A stretch of 64,000 nucleotides of DNA from Sinorhizobium arboris LMG 14919. GTDB taxonomy: Bacteria > Pseudomonadota > Alphaproteobacteria > Rhizobiales > Rhizobiaceae. The stretch is from the NCBI RefSeq assembly GCF_000427465.1, contig NZ_ATYB01000014.1, positions 1,387,570 through 1,451,569 on the forward strand. The letters are read 5' to 3'. The notes under the pieces were generated by a model, which had not been told where the DNA came from, did not search any database, and saw only the letters and a list, made by a program, of their open reading frames with translations. The position numbers were made by a program, and so were the translations under genes. This document shows positions 56,996 through 64,000 of the stretch, piece by piece (within the stretch, counting starts at the first letter, position 1; each line of letters starts with the position of its first letter).

Positions 56996-58546
56996 TTACG
57001 CTTCCGGTGCCACATAGCGCGGGAAGACCGGCTTGGGCGCTTCGAGCGCCGTCCCGGAAACGAGGCGCCCAGCTTCGCCGAGATGCGCAAAATCGCGGCG
57101 ATCGGCCGATACAGCGACGAGGTCGAGGAGTTTTCCCGCCGCCTCCGGCATGAATGGCTGCAGAAGGATCGCGACCTGGCGCACGACCTCCGCCGTGACG
57201 TAGAGCACCGTTGCCATGCGGTTCGGATCGGTCTTTTTCAGCGCCCAGGGTTCCTGGCCTGCGAAGTAGCGGTCAGTCTCGGATACGACAGCGATGATCG
57301 CCGCAAGTGCGCGATGAATGAGCTGCCGGTCCATTTCCGCGCGTGCGGTGTCGATCAGCGAGTCGGCGGCGGCAAGCATCGCCTTGTCCTCGTCCGTCAG
57401 CGGACCGCACAGCGGGATCTGGCCGTCGCAGTTCTTGACGATCATCGACAGAGAACGGCTGGCGAGATTGCCGATACCGTTGGCGAGGTCGGAATTGATG
57501 CGGGTTGCGATCCCCTCCTCGCTGTAGCTGCCGTCCTGGCCGAACGACACCTCGCGCAGGAAGAAATAGCGGATCTGGTCGAGGCCGAAGTGCTCGACCA
57601 GATTGAACGGATCGACCACGTTGCCGAGCGACTTCGACATCTTCTCGCCCTTGTTGAGCAGGAAGCCGTGAGCGAAGATTCGCTTGGGAAGCGGAAGACC
57701 GGCCGACATCAGGAATGCGGGCCAATAGACGGCATGGAAACGGATTATGTCCTTGCCGATGACGTGGATGTTCGCCGGCCAGAACTTCGCGCGCGGCCCC
57801 GTCGGATCAGTCAGATAGCCGGTGGCAGTGATGTAGTTGGTCAGCGCGTCGACCCAGACGTACATGACATGTGCCGGATCGTTCGGGACCTTGATACCCC
57901 AATCGAATGTCGTGCGGGACACGGAGAGATCCTTAAGCCCCGATTTGACGAAGGAGATGACCTCATTGCGCCGCTCGGCAGGTCCGATGAAGTCGGGATT
58001 TTCCTCGTAATGCTTCAGGAGCTTGTCCTGGTAGGCGGACAGCCGGAAGAAATAGCTCTCCTCCTCCACCCACTCCACGGGCGTCCCTTGCGCTCCGTAA
58101 CGTACGCCGTCGTCGCGCAGCTCCGTCTCGTTCTCCTGATAAAATGCCTCGTCTCGAACGGAATACCAACCGGCGTACGAATCCTTGTAGAGGTCGCCCG
58201 CCGCGTCCATGCGGATCCAGATCTCCTGCGATGCCTCGTGGTGACGCTTTTCGGTCGTGCGGATGAAATCGTCGTTGGAGGCGTTGAGCAGCCGCGCCAT
58301 ATTCTGGAACTCGGCCGAATTGCGCGCGGCAAGCTCCTGCGGTGAAATTCCTTCCTTCTTCGCCGTCTGCTGCATCTTCTGCCCATGCTCGTCCGTTCCG
58401 GTCAGGAAGAAGACTTCGCGCCCGTCGAGCCGCTGGAAGCGCGCCATGGCATCCGTCGCGATCAGCTCATAGGCGTGACCGATATGCGGCTTGCCGTTCG
58501 GATAGGAAATCGCGGTGGTGATGTAGAACGGGGACGTATCTCTCAT
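56996..58546 (-). CDS. metG: Methionyl-tRNA synthetase
   Basis: A 516-residue class I synthetase: the HIGH-like motif [20 protein letters not shown], and the KMSKS loop [13 protein letters not shown], with a C-terminal anticodon-binding helical domain. It has no C-terminal tRNA-binding (EMAPII-like) extension, as in other rhizobial enzymes. I chose the ATG at 58546 ([18 protein letters not shown]); the frame goes up to 58708 without conserved sequence. Confidence 0.96.
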   Translation of the reverse strand: MRDTSPFYITTAISYPNGKPHIGHAYELIATDAMARFQRLDGREVFFLTGTDEHGQKMQQTAKKEGISPQELAARNSAEFQNMARLLNASNDDFIRTTEKRHHEASQEIWIRMDAAGDLYKDSYAGWYSVRDEAFYQENETELRDDGVRYGAQGTPVEWVEEESYFFRLSAYQDKLLKHYEENPDFIGPAERRNEVISFVKSGLKDLSVSRTTFDWGIKVPNDPAHVMYVWVDALTNYITATGYLTDPTGPRAKFWPANIHVIGKDIIRFHAVYWPAFLMSAGLPLPKRIFAHGFLLNKGEKMSKSLGNVVDPFNLVEHFGLDQIRYFFLREVSFGQDGSYSEEGIATRINSDLANGIGNLASRSLSMIVKNCDGQIPLCGPLTDEDKAMLAAADSLIDTARAEMDRQLIHRALAAIIAVVSETDRYFAGQEPWALKKTDPNRMATVLYVTAEVVRQVAILLQPFMPEAAGKLLDLVAVSADRRDFAHLGEAGRLVSGTALEAPKPVFPRYVAPEA

Positions 58547-58787
58547 AGCGGGCTTCGGTATCCTCGGGATCGGAACTATGGGTGCTATTAGCGCATAGCC
58601 TTCAGGTAGGAAACTGCCGGGGCAAGAAAAAGCCCTCCCCCGTCGCCCGAGGCTTTGAGAAACGGTCCCGATTGACACGAGCCGAAAATCGGAACAAAAC
58701 AGAAACAAGCTGGATCATTTCGAGACCACGCACTTCCGGACGGAAACCGTTGCAGACTTTTCCTGGAAGTGCTTCAGGGAGGCGTGC

Positions 58788-59099
58788 GTGCTCAGTGGGC
58801 TCAAACGAAAATTCGAGGAAGCGTCCGCGGTCTATGCGGCGAAGCATGCGATCAGACGTGACCCGGACTGGTATATCCTGAAACTGCAGGAAGAGGTGGG
58901 AGAACTGACGCAGGCATGGAACAGTGTAACCGGTCGCGGGCGCAATCGGGAGGTCCCGCCGGATACCCTGCTGCAGTCGCTCGCCGACGAAACGGCGGAT
59001 CTCCTCGGCCATGTCCTGCTCTTCGCCCACCATAACGATATCGATCTCGCTGCAGCGATAGAGCGAAAATGGAAATTCGTGCCCAGTCACGACGATTAG
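58788..59099 (+). CDS. MazG-like nucleotide pyrophosphohydrolase
   Basis: A 103-residue all-alpha NTP pyrophosphohydrolase-like protein: the metal-binding EExxE in LKLQEEVGELTQAWNSV and the second motif in LADETADLLGHVLLFAHHNDID. The start is GTG at 58788 with GGGAGG upstream. It sits on the strand opposite to, and between, holB and metG, and is convergent with holB. The substrate (an NTP or a damaged nucleotide) is unknown. Confidence 0.8.
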   Translation: MLSGLKRKFEEASAVYAAKHAIRRDPDWYILKLQEEVGELTQAWNSVTGRGRNREVPPDTLLQSLADETADLLGHVLLFAHHNDIDLAAAIERKWKFVPSHDD

Positions 59100-59196
59100 G
59101 CCGGGGGAGGTAAAATCGTGAACGTCATCGATTCCAATAGTCGAGACGCGGGGTGCGGGCGGAAAGCCGCACACACCTTCCCTCATTCCCTCTTGC

Positions 59197-60228
59197 CTAC
59201 AGGGCCTCTCTGAGATCGTCGAGCAGGGAAAGGATCGTCTGCTTGCGATCGAGATTGTAGGCATCGCTCAGCGCGAGGCGTTCGCCAACGCTGCTGGAGA
59301 GCCTCGCGAACCGCTCGGCCCTGGCCACGTCGCCTGCGATCGCCGCCTCGCGTGCCAGCTGCATGATGCGCCCTGACAGCAGCGACGAGAAGAAATCGAA
59401 GATCGTTTCGCTGTCCTTGCCCGACAGAGCGTCGGCGAGCTTGTGCATGTTCTTGCGGACGGAAGGACCCTGCCCCGCCAGGATGTCTTCGAAAGCCGCG
59501 GCGATATCCAGTCCGCCATAGTTTATCAGCTTCAGCGCCTCCGAAACGCTGCCGCTCGCGGCGGCGAGAACACGGTCGGCGCCGGAACCGGTGAGATCGA
59601 GGCCGAGATGCGCAAGCGCCTGGCGCAGGGCTTCCGTCTCCAGAGGCTTCAGCCGCAAAGGCAGGCAACGCGAACGGATGGTCGGCAGGAGCTTCCCCGG
59701 CGCATGGGTGAGCACCAGGAACAGCGAACGACGCGGCGGCTCCTCCAATATCTTCAAAATCGCATTGGCGGCATTTCGGTTGAGATCGTCGGCGGGATCG
59801 ATGATGACGATGCGCCAGTTTCCGGTGCCTGACGTCTGCCCAAAGAACTTGCCGGCGCGGCGTACCTCGTCGACCGTGATGGCCGCCTTCGCCCTGCCCG
59901 TCTTCTCGTCCACCGGACGCTTGAGATGGAGCAGGTTGTGCGACGCGCCAGTAGCAAGCTGCCGCGTGACGATCGAGGCGGGGTCAGGATCGGCAAGCCT
60001 GTCGGGGGCTTCTGCCGGGTCCGGATGGCTCAGAACATGATTGGCGAAGCGAAAGGCGAGCGTCGCCTTGCCGATTCCCTCCGGCCCTTCGATCAGGATC
60101 GCATGATGTCCCTTGCCGGACCTGTAGCTCTGCGCGAGAAACGCTTCCGCTTGCTGATGGCCAAAGAGCTTGCTGTTCGTCGCCGGAGCGAGCGCCCCCT
60201 CCAGCACACCTGGATGTTCCGTGGTCAT
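59197..60228 (-). CDS. holB: DNA polymerase III delta-prime subunit
   Basis: A 343-residue clamp-loader subunit: [44 protein letters not shown] (sensor region) and [17 protein letters not shown]. The P-loop lacks the Ser/Thr after Lys, as expected for this non-ATP-binding subunit. It overlaps tmk by four bases and forms the operon dacC-tmk-holB. Confidence 0.93.
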   Translation of the reverse strand: MTTEHPGVLEGALAPATNSKLFGHQQAEAFLAQSYRSGKGHHAILIEGPEGIGKATLAFRFANHVLSHPDPAEAPDRLADPDPASIVTRQLATGASHNLLHLKRPVDEKTGRAKAAITVDEVRRAGKFFGQTSGTGNWRIVIIDPADDLNRNAANAILKILEEPPRRSLFLVLTHAPGKLLPTIRSRCLPLRLKPLETEALRQALAHLGLDLTGSGADRVLAAASGSVSEALKLINYGGLDIAAAFEDILAGQGPSVRKNMHKLADALSGKDSETIFDFFSSLLSGRIMQLAREAAIAGDVARAERFARLSSSVGERLALSDAYNLDRKQTILSLLDDLREAL

Positions 60229-60929
60229 GACGTCGCTTCCGCATTCGAAGGCTGCGGCTTGTCCTCGGCGGGAAGCAGCGCCTCGACAAGGCTGAACACC
60301 TCGGCCGCAATCGCGTCCGGCGGACGGTTGGCATCGACGACGCGGCAGCGCTCCGGATCGGCCGCAGCAATGTCGAGAAATGCTTCGCGCCGTTTTTCGT
60401 GCGTTTCCAGCTGTTCCTTTTCAAATCGGTCGGGACTGTCGTTTGCGGCGCGACGACGAGCGCGCTCGAGCCCGACCGAAGCAGGAAGATCGAAGATGAT
60501 GGTGCAGTCGGGAATGACGCCGTTCACGGCAACGCGTTCCAAGGTTTCGACGAAAGCCGGTTCCAGGTTGCCCGTCACTCCCTGATAGACGCGAGAGGAA
60601 TCCATGAATCGATCGCAAAGGACGATCGTTCCCTGCTGGAGCGCCGGACGGATCACCTCCTCGACATGATCGCTGCGGGCGGCCGCAAAGAGGATCGCTT
60701 CCATGCGAACTCCGAAGGACTCCGCCGCGCCTGAAAGAAGGACGTGGCGGACCGCTTCGGCGCCGGCGGAGCCGCCCGGCTCGCGCGTGGTGAGCACGCG
60801 GTAGCCGCGCCCGCTGAGCGCTTCCGCAAGAAGGCGCATCTGGGTCGACTTGCCGGCCCCCTCTCCCCCCTCGAATGTTATGAACAAACCCTTGACCAGC
60901 GACACTTCAATTCTCGGATCGGCGTGCAT
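60225..60929 (-). CDS. tmk: Thymidylate kinase
   Basis: A 234-residue kinase converting dTMP to dTDP. It shows the P-loop [19 protein letters not shown], the DR(F/Y) motif [15 protein letters not shown] and the LID region [27 protein letters not shown] precedes the ATG at 60929; a GTG at 60905 is an alternative start. Between dacC and holB. Confidence 0.95.
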   Translation of the reverse strand: MHADPRIEVSLVKGLFITFEGGEGAGKSTQMRLLAEALSGRGYRVLTTREPGGSAGAEAVRHVLLSGAAESFGVRMEAILFAAARSDHVEEVIRPALQQGTIVLCDRFMDSSRVYQGVTGNLEPAFVETLERVAVNGVIPDCTIIFDLPASVGLERARRRAANDSPDRFEKEQLETHEKRREAFLDIAAADPERCRVVDANRPPDAIAAEVFSLVEALLPAEDKPQPSNAEATS

Positions 60930-60986
60930 ATCGGTCCCTCTTTAGCCGATCGGTCCGGTGGAAGGAACCGTCGCGACGCGCATTTG

Positions 60987-62141
60987 TCACAACCAGAAGA
61001 ACAGCAGTTCCTGCAGCGCATCGAGCGCCCGGCTGGCAAGCGTTCCGGGTTCGACCGCCTTTGCCGTCCTGACGGGCACCTCCCGTAGCAGCTTTTCCCC
61101 GTTCCAGAGCTTGACGACGCCGACCTGCTGGCCGGCAGCGACCGGCGCATTGAGCGGCCATTTGTAGATGATGCGAGCCGTCAGCCGTTCCGGATTTTTT
61201 ACCGGCAGCAGAACGTCGACCGGGCCGGCCGCTACGAGCGGCACCCGCGAATCTGCGCCGCCATAGACGCTCGCTTCTCCGATGGTCTCACCATCTGCAA
61301 AAATGCGCCGTTTCTCGAAAGCGGTCATCGCCCAATCGAGGACCCTGCGGCTCTCCTCGATTCTCTCCTTGTCGCTCTCAAGGCCACCCATCGCAAGATA
61401 GACGCGGCGCTCGCCCCGTTGCATCGAGGCGGTCAGCGAGAAGCCGAAACCCTCCGCAAAACCGGTAGCCAGGCCGTCGACGCCGACATTCGCAGCGATC
61501 AGCGGGTTCTTGTTGCGCTGAAGGATCTTGTTCCACTCGAATTCAGGCTGCGAATAGAGGCGGTAGTGATTCGGATGCGCCTCGTACAGGTGCCGCGCAA
61601 GGGCGACGAGTTCGCGCATCGTGATCTTGTTTTCCGGATGCGGCAGCCCGGTGGCATTCTTGAAGGTGGCGACCGGCAGCCCGAGTTCGCGCGCCCGCTT
61701 GGTCATCCGTTCGGCAAAGGCAGCCTCGCTGCCGGTCATGCCTTCGGCCAGCACGATGCAGGCGTCGTTGGCAAGTTGCACCGTTGCGCCCTGGATGAGA
61801 TCCGCAACTCGGATCCTGGATTTTATGGCGGCGAACATCGTTGCGGTGCCGGAAGGAGCGCCGCCGGTACGCCACGCATGTTCCGAGACCTGGAAAGTCG
61901 TCTCGGGCGTCACTTCGCCCTTGTCCAGGGCCTCGAAAACCACCTCCATCGCCATGAGCTTGGCGAGCGAGGCAGGCGGGACAGGCGCATCCTCGTCGCG
62001 TGAAAAGAGCACCGTGCCCGTTTCAGCATCGACGAGATATATCTGTTTCGCTTTGGTGTCGAAGGCGGGCGTTTGTGCGACCGCTTGCCCCGAAACGATG
62101 GCCGCGAGAAAAGCTGCGACCGCAATGCACTTCATGCGCAT
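60987..62141 (-). CDS. D-Ala-D-Ala carboxypeptidase-like (DacC/PBP5 family), motifs degenerate
   Basis: A 384-residue exported protein with a signal peptide (MRMKCIAVAAFLAAIVSGQA) and a penicillin-binding fold of the S11 peptidase family. The first active-site motif SxxK is present (S58-L-A-K61). The second, SxN, reads L123-A-N125 in VQLANDAC, and the third, KTG, reads A225-T-G227 in VGVDGLATGFAEGFGF. Thus two of the three catalytic motifs lack key residues. It has a C-terminal PBP5-like domain and ends in a short amphipathic helix (LDALQELLFFWL) for membrane association. A rare sense of intactness elsewhere argues against a random pseudogene. Confidence 0.9.
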   Translation of the reverse strand: MRMKCIAVAAFLAAIVSGQAVAQTPAFDTKAKQIYLVDAETGTVLFSRDEDAPVPPASLAKLMAMEVVFEALDKGEVTPETTFQVSEHAWRTGGAPSGTATMFAAIKSRIRVADLIQGATVQLANDACIVLAEGMTGSEAAFAERMTKRARELGLPVATFKNATGLPHPENKITMRELVALARHLYEAHPNHYRLYSQPEFEWNKILQRNKNPLIAANVGVDGLATGFAEGFGFSLTASMQRGERRVYLAMGGLESDKERIEESRRVLDWAMTAFEKRRIFADGETIGEASVYGGADSRVPLVAAGPVDVLLPVKNPERLTARIIYKWPLNAPVAAGQQVGVVKLWNGEKLLREVPVRTAKAVEPGTLASRALDALQELLFFWL

Positions 62142-62197
62142 GAGAAACTCCGGTTCTTCATGGGCATAGCAGCGCGAAAAACCCTCTTCAACCGGAG

Positions 62198-63238
62198 TCA
62201 GTGCAGGTGGACGCTTCGATTCTGGCGCTTCGCATAGGCGAGAATGGAATCGGGCGTCAGCGGATTGCGATCGACCATGATCGCTTCGAAGGGCGAAGGT
62301 TTGTCGCTGACGCGGACTTCGACATATGCCGAAGCATAGGCCATGCTGCCGTCCGGCAGCGGGATCAATTGCGGGCGCGACGTCGGCATGGGGCCGATCT
62401 CCGGCAGAATCGCAAACTCGCCGAACGCGCTCGGCATTGAAGAGGGCCGCGCCGGCTCAGCAAGTGCGTTCATCGGCACGCCGGTGCCGAGCTTCGACTT
62501 ATTCGGAACGGGCACAGCACTGAGCTCCGGAACCAGATCGCGCAACGGCTTGTTGGAGGCGACCATCACGCCTGTTGCGATCTGTCCTTCCGGCATGACG
62601 CTCGGGCTACGGTCGCCCTTCCTGACGTAGGAAGCCATGAGGTAGGGCATGTCGTTGCCTTCTAGGGGCGCGCGGCCGATATACTGAACGCGAACATTGG
62701 CACTGCCCTTGCGCTTGATATCCAGCAGGTCGGCGGTCTTCGAAGAGACGTCGATGATCCGGCCGTACTCATAAGGTCCGCGATCGTTGACACGCACGAT
62801 GACCGACGTTCCATTCTCCAGATTCGTCACGCGGGCATAGCTCGGCAGCGGAAAAGTCGGGTGTGCGGCCGAAAGGTGGTGCTTGTCATAGACTTCGCCA
62901 TTCGCCGTCAGCCGGCCATGAAAGGCCGACCCGTACCAAGATGCCATCCCGCTCTTGTTATAGCCGAAATCCTCCTTCGGCTGATACCACTTGCCCTTTA
63001 CCTGATAGGGTTTGCCGACCTGGTAGCGACCACCACCCTTGGGAATATTGTCCCCGGTGGCGACTCTGGGGCTGGCTTTGACACCATAGACGGACTCGGC
63101 GAAATACTCCTTGCTCCGCGCCTTGGTCTTCTTGACGCTCGGCGTCGATCCGCAGGCCGCAAGCACCGCGCAAAGCAACGGAACCGCTGCGAGGCGGAGC
63201 CCCCTCACAAGATATGCCGCACCGTTATTGGATGTCAT
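62198..63238 (-). CDS. RlpA-like lipoprotein with double-psi beta-barrel domain
   Basis: A 346-residue septal-ring-type lipoprotein. The signal peptide ends in the lipobox LAAC (AVPLLCAVLAACGS). The DPBB domain shows GMASWYGSAFHGRLTANGEVYDK, SYARVTNLENGTSVIVRVNDRGPYEYGRIIDVS. The catalytic Glu and Asp positions of RlpA lytic transglycosylases are present in these two motifs. The C-terminal 130 residues lack a recognisable SPOR domain. I chose the ATG at 63238. It lies upstream of dacC in the same direction. Confidence 0.88.
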   Translation of the reverse strand: MTSNNGAAYLVRGLRLAAVPLLCAVLAACGSTPSVKKTKARSKEYFAESVYGVKASPRVATGDNIPKGGGRYQVGKPYQVKGKWYQPKEDFGYNKSGMASWYGSAFHGRLTANGEVYDKHHLSAAHPTFPLPSYARVTNLENGTSVIVRVNDRGPYEYGRIIDVSSKTADLLDIKRKGSANVRVQYIGRAPLEGNDMPYLMASYVRKGDRSPSVMPEGQIATGVMVASNKPLRDLVPELSAVPVPNKSKLGTGVPMNALAEPARPSSMPSAFGEFAILPEIGPMPTSRPQLIPLPDGSMAYASAYVEVRVSDKPSPFEAIMVDRNPLTPDSILAYAKRQNRSVHLH

Positions 63239-63872
63239 CTGTCCCACAAGATCATTCGCAAAGCCGCACCCGAAAATCCGCTCCAATAGCGCTCACGCTT
63301 CCGACCGGACGCGCAGAGATTTTGCGCAATCGTGCAGTAGTTCCCCGCCAGAATTTCGCCGTCCCGAAACGAAACAGTCGAACAATCATGACAACAACAA
63401 GGCGAAATTGCGAACTGGAAGGCGAAGGGGGTCTGAAAATCTCCCGTCATGGTTTACGGAACGTAAATGTGCCGCTGGACCATAGTCCGACAGGACTTGC
63501 CAAAGGTCCTAAGCCCGTTGCCGGGTGTCGCTGCCGCCACATATCGCAATAAGCGCCTGGGCGGCACTCTCGTAAGCCGCAGGGTGTGGCGCCTCAGAGC
63601 TGACCGAAGCTTCCCGTCGGTGCAACTCTGGGGCTCCGTTCCCGGTGTGCCTCCTGCGCTCTGGCTCGACGTCCAAAAGGCTCTCGCAATGTATGAGACG
63701 ATTATGGACCGCCGGAGCGACGGGCGGCGACCGGGAGGTCGCGGTGTACGCCCCGCAGGCGAAGAAAGGCTGACCGCAGTGCGAGACACTGAACAGCGCC
63801 CGAGACGATTGTCCTTGTCTGTGTCCTGGGCGTATGTGGCCCAGTGCGGCGCGCACCCTCGGGAGGACGTCC
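63239..63872. other. 634-bp region with no convincing gene
   Basis: Open frames here have no matching family, no ribosome site and poor codon structure. The left part should hold the promoter of the RlpA-like gene. A stretch of hairpins near 63,500-63,720 could hide an RNA, but I see no promoter-terminator pair. Confidence 0.4.
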
Positions 63873-64000
63873 ATGAATGCCGACAAGATGAGAGTGCTCA
63901 TAGAGGACTGTCGCAGAGACCTGTTCGCCTATTTGGAGCCTGGCAGCGGCATCAGCGACCGTGAGATGATCGTCGCCCTGCTCCATCGCCTCGATGGACT
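63873..64000 (+). CDS. Hypothetical protein (partial, 3' end outside window)
   Basis: An ATG at 63873 follows a strong GGGAGGA and opens a frame of 42 codons that is still open at the right edge. It reads MNADKMRVLIEDCRRDLFAY, then LEPGSGISDREMIVALLHRL. The helical, charged character resembles small hypothetical rhizobial proteins. No family is assigned. Confidence 0.55.
   Translation, partial: MNADKMRVLIEDCRRDLFAYLEPGSGISDREMIVALLHRLDG

Noticed and set aside
63467..63964. Plus-strand frame of 165 codons near the right edge
   Set aside because: It overlaps the better supported start at 63873 in another frame and lacks any family feature or ribosome site.

Overview
The window is alpha-proteobacterial chromosome of the Sinorhizobium/Ensifer type: GC-rich, with the block trxB - lsrB-like regulator - tandem AbcR small RNAs on one side and lrp - lpsC - lpsD - lpsE - lpsB - greA - carB on the other. 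I recognise this order from Sinorhizobium meliloti by memory; no database was searched. Most genes are ordinary core genes. No rRNA, tRNA or CRISPR array was seen.

Layout. (1) 1-6,000: a LysR regulator cut by the left edge, divergent from an NAD-dependent epimerase-like protein; a lytic transglycosylase, a GNAT enzyme, an APH(6)-like kinase, and an ArsR regulator with an Old Yellow Enzyme behind a perfect 18-bp palindrome. (2) 6,125-14,170: two tandem AbcR-type sRNAs with visible promoters and terminators, the LsrB/VtlR-like LysR regulator, trxB, lrp, the LPS core glycosyltransferases and greA. (3) 14,400-30,756: an MFS pump behind a SoxR-box promoter, carB, a zinc alcohol dehydrogenase, a zinc peptidase, MFS and MATE exporters, a HEPN/MNT toxin-antitoxin pair with a damaged HEPN start, a 43-residue membrane protein, coaD, two cyclophilins, queA and tgt. 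(4) 31,032-39,586: an uncharacterised three-gene unit (SDR with a C-terminal SEC-C zinc motif, a stand-alone E2-type acyltransferase domain, an isoprenylcysteine-methyltransferase-like membrane enzyme), lipoproteins, an L,D-transpeptidase, an SDR, an MFS protein and a winged-helix/TPR regulator.

(5) 39,725-55,252 is an accessory region with IS remains at both ends and in the middle. The first part is a copper block (multicopper oxidase, DUF411 protein, broken TlpA-like thioredoxin, cytochrome c), then a methyltransferase, a glutaredoxin-MauE membrane fusion and a divergent MerR regulator at a mer-type operator. The second part has a DUF6916-like protein, a GNAT enzyme, three tandem phage tail-collar proteins and a 1,405-residue autotransporter with Ig-like repeats. 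The order is ISNCY fragment - copper block - IS30 fragment - collar/autotransporter block - IS30 fragment - intact ISNCY element. (6) 55,369-64,000 returns to core genes: MBL hydrolase, tatD, metG, a MazG-like protein, holB, tmk, a DacC/PBP5-type protein lacking two of its three active-site motifs, an RlpA-like lipoprotein, and a gene cut by the right edge.

The strongest leads for something not well described are the SDR-SEC-C/E2/ICMT operon, the MerR-glutaredoxin-MauE unit, the degenerate DacC, and the tail-collar cluster beside the autotransporter.
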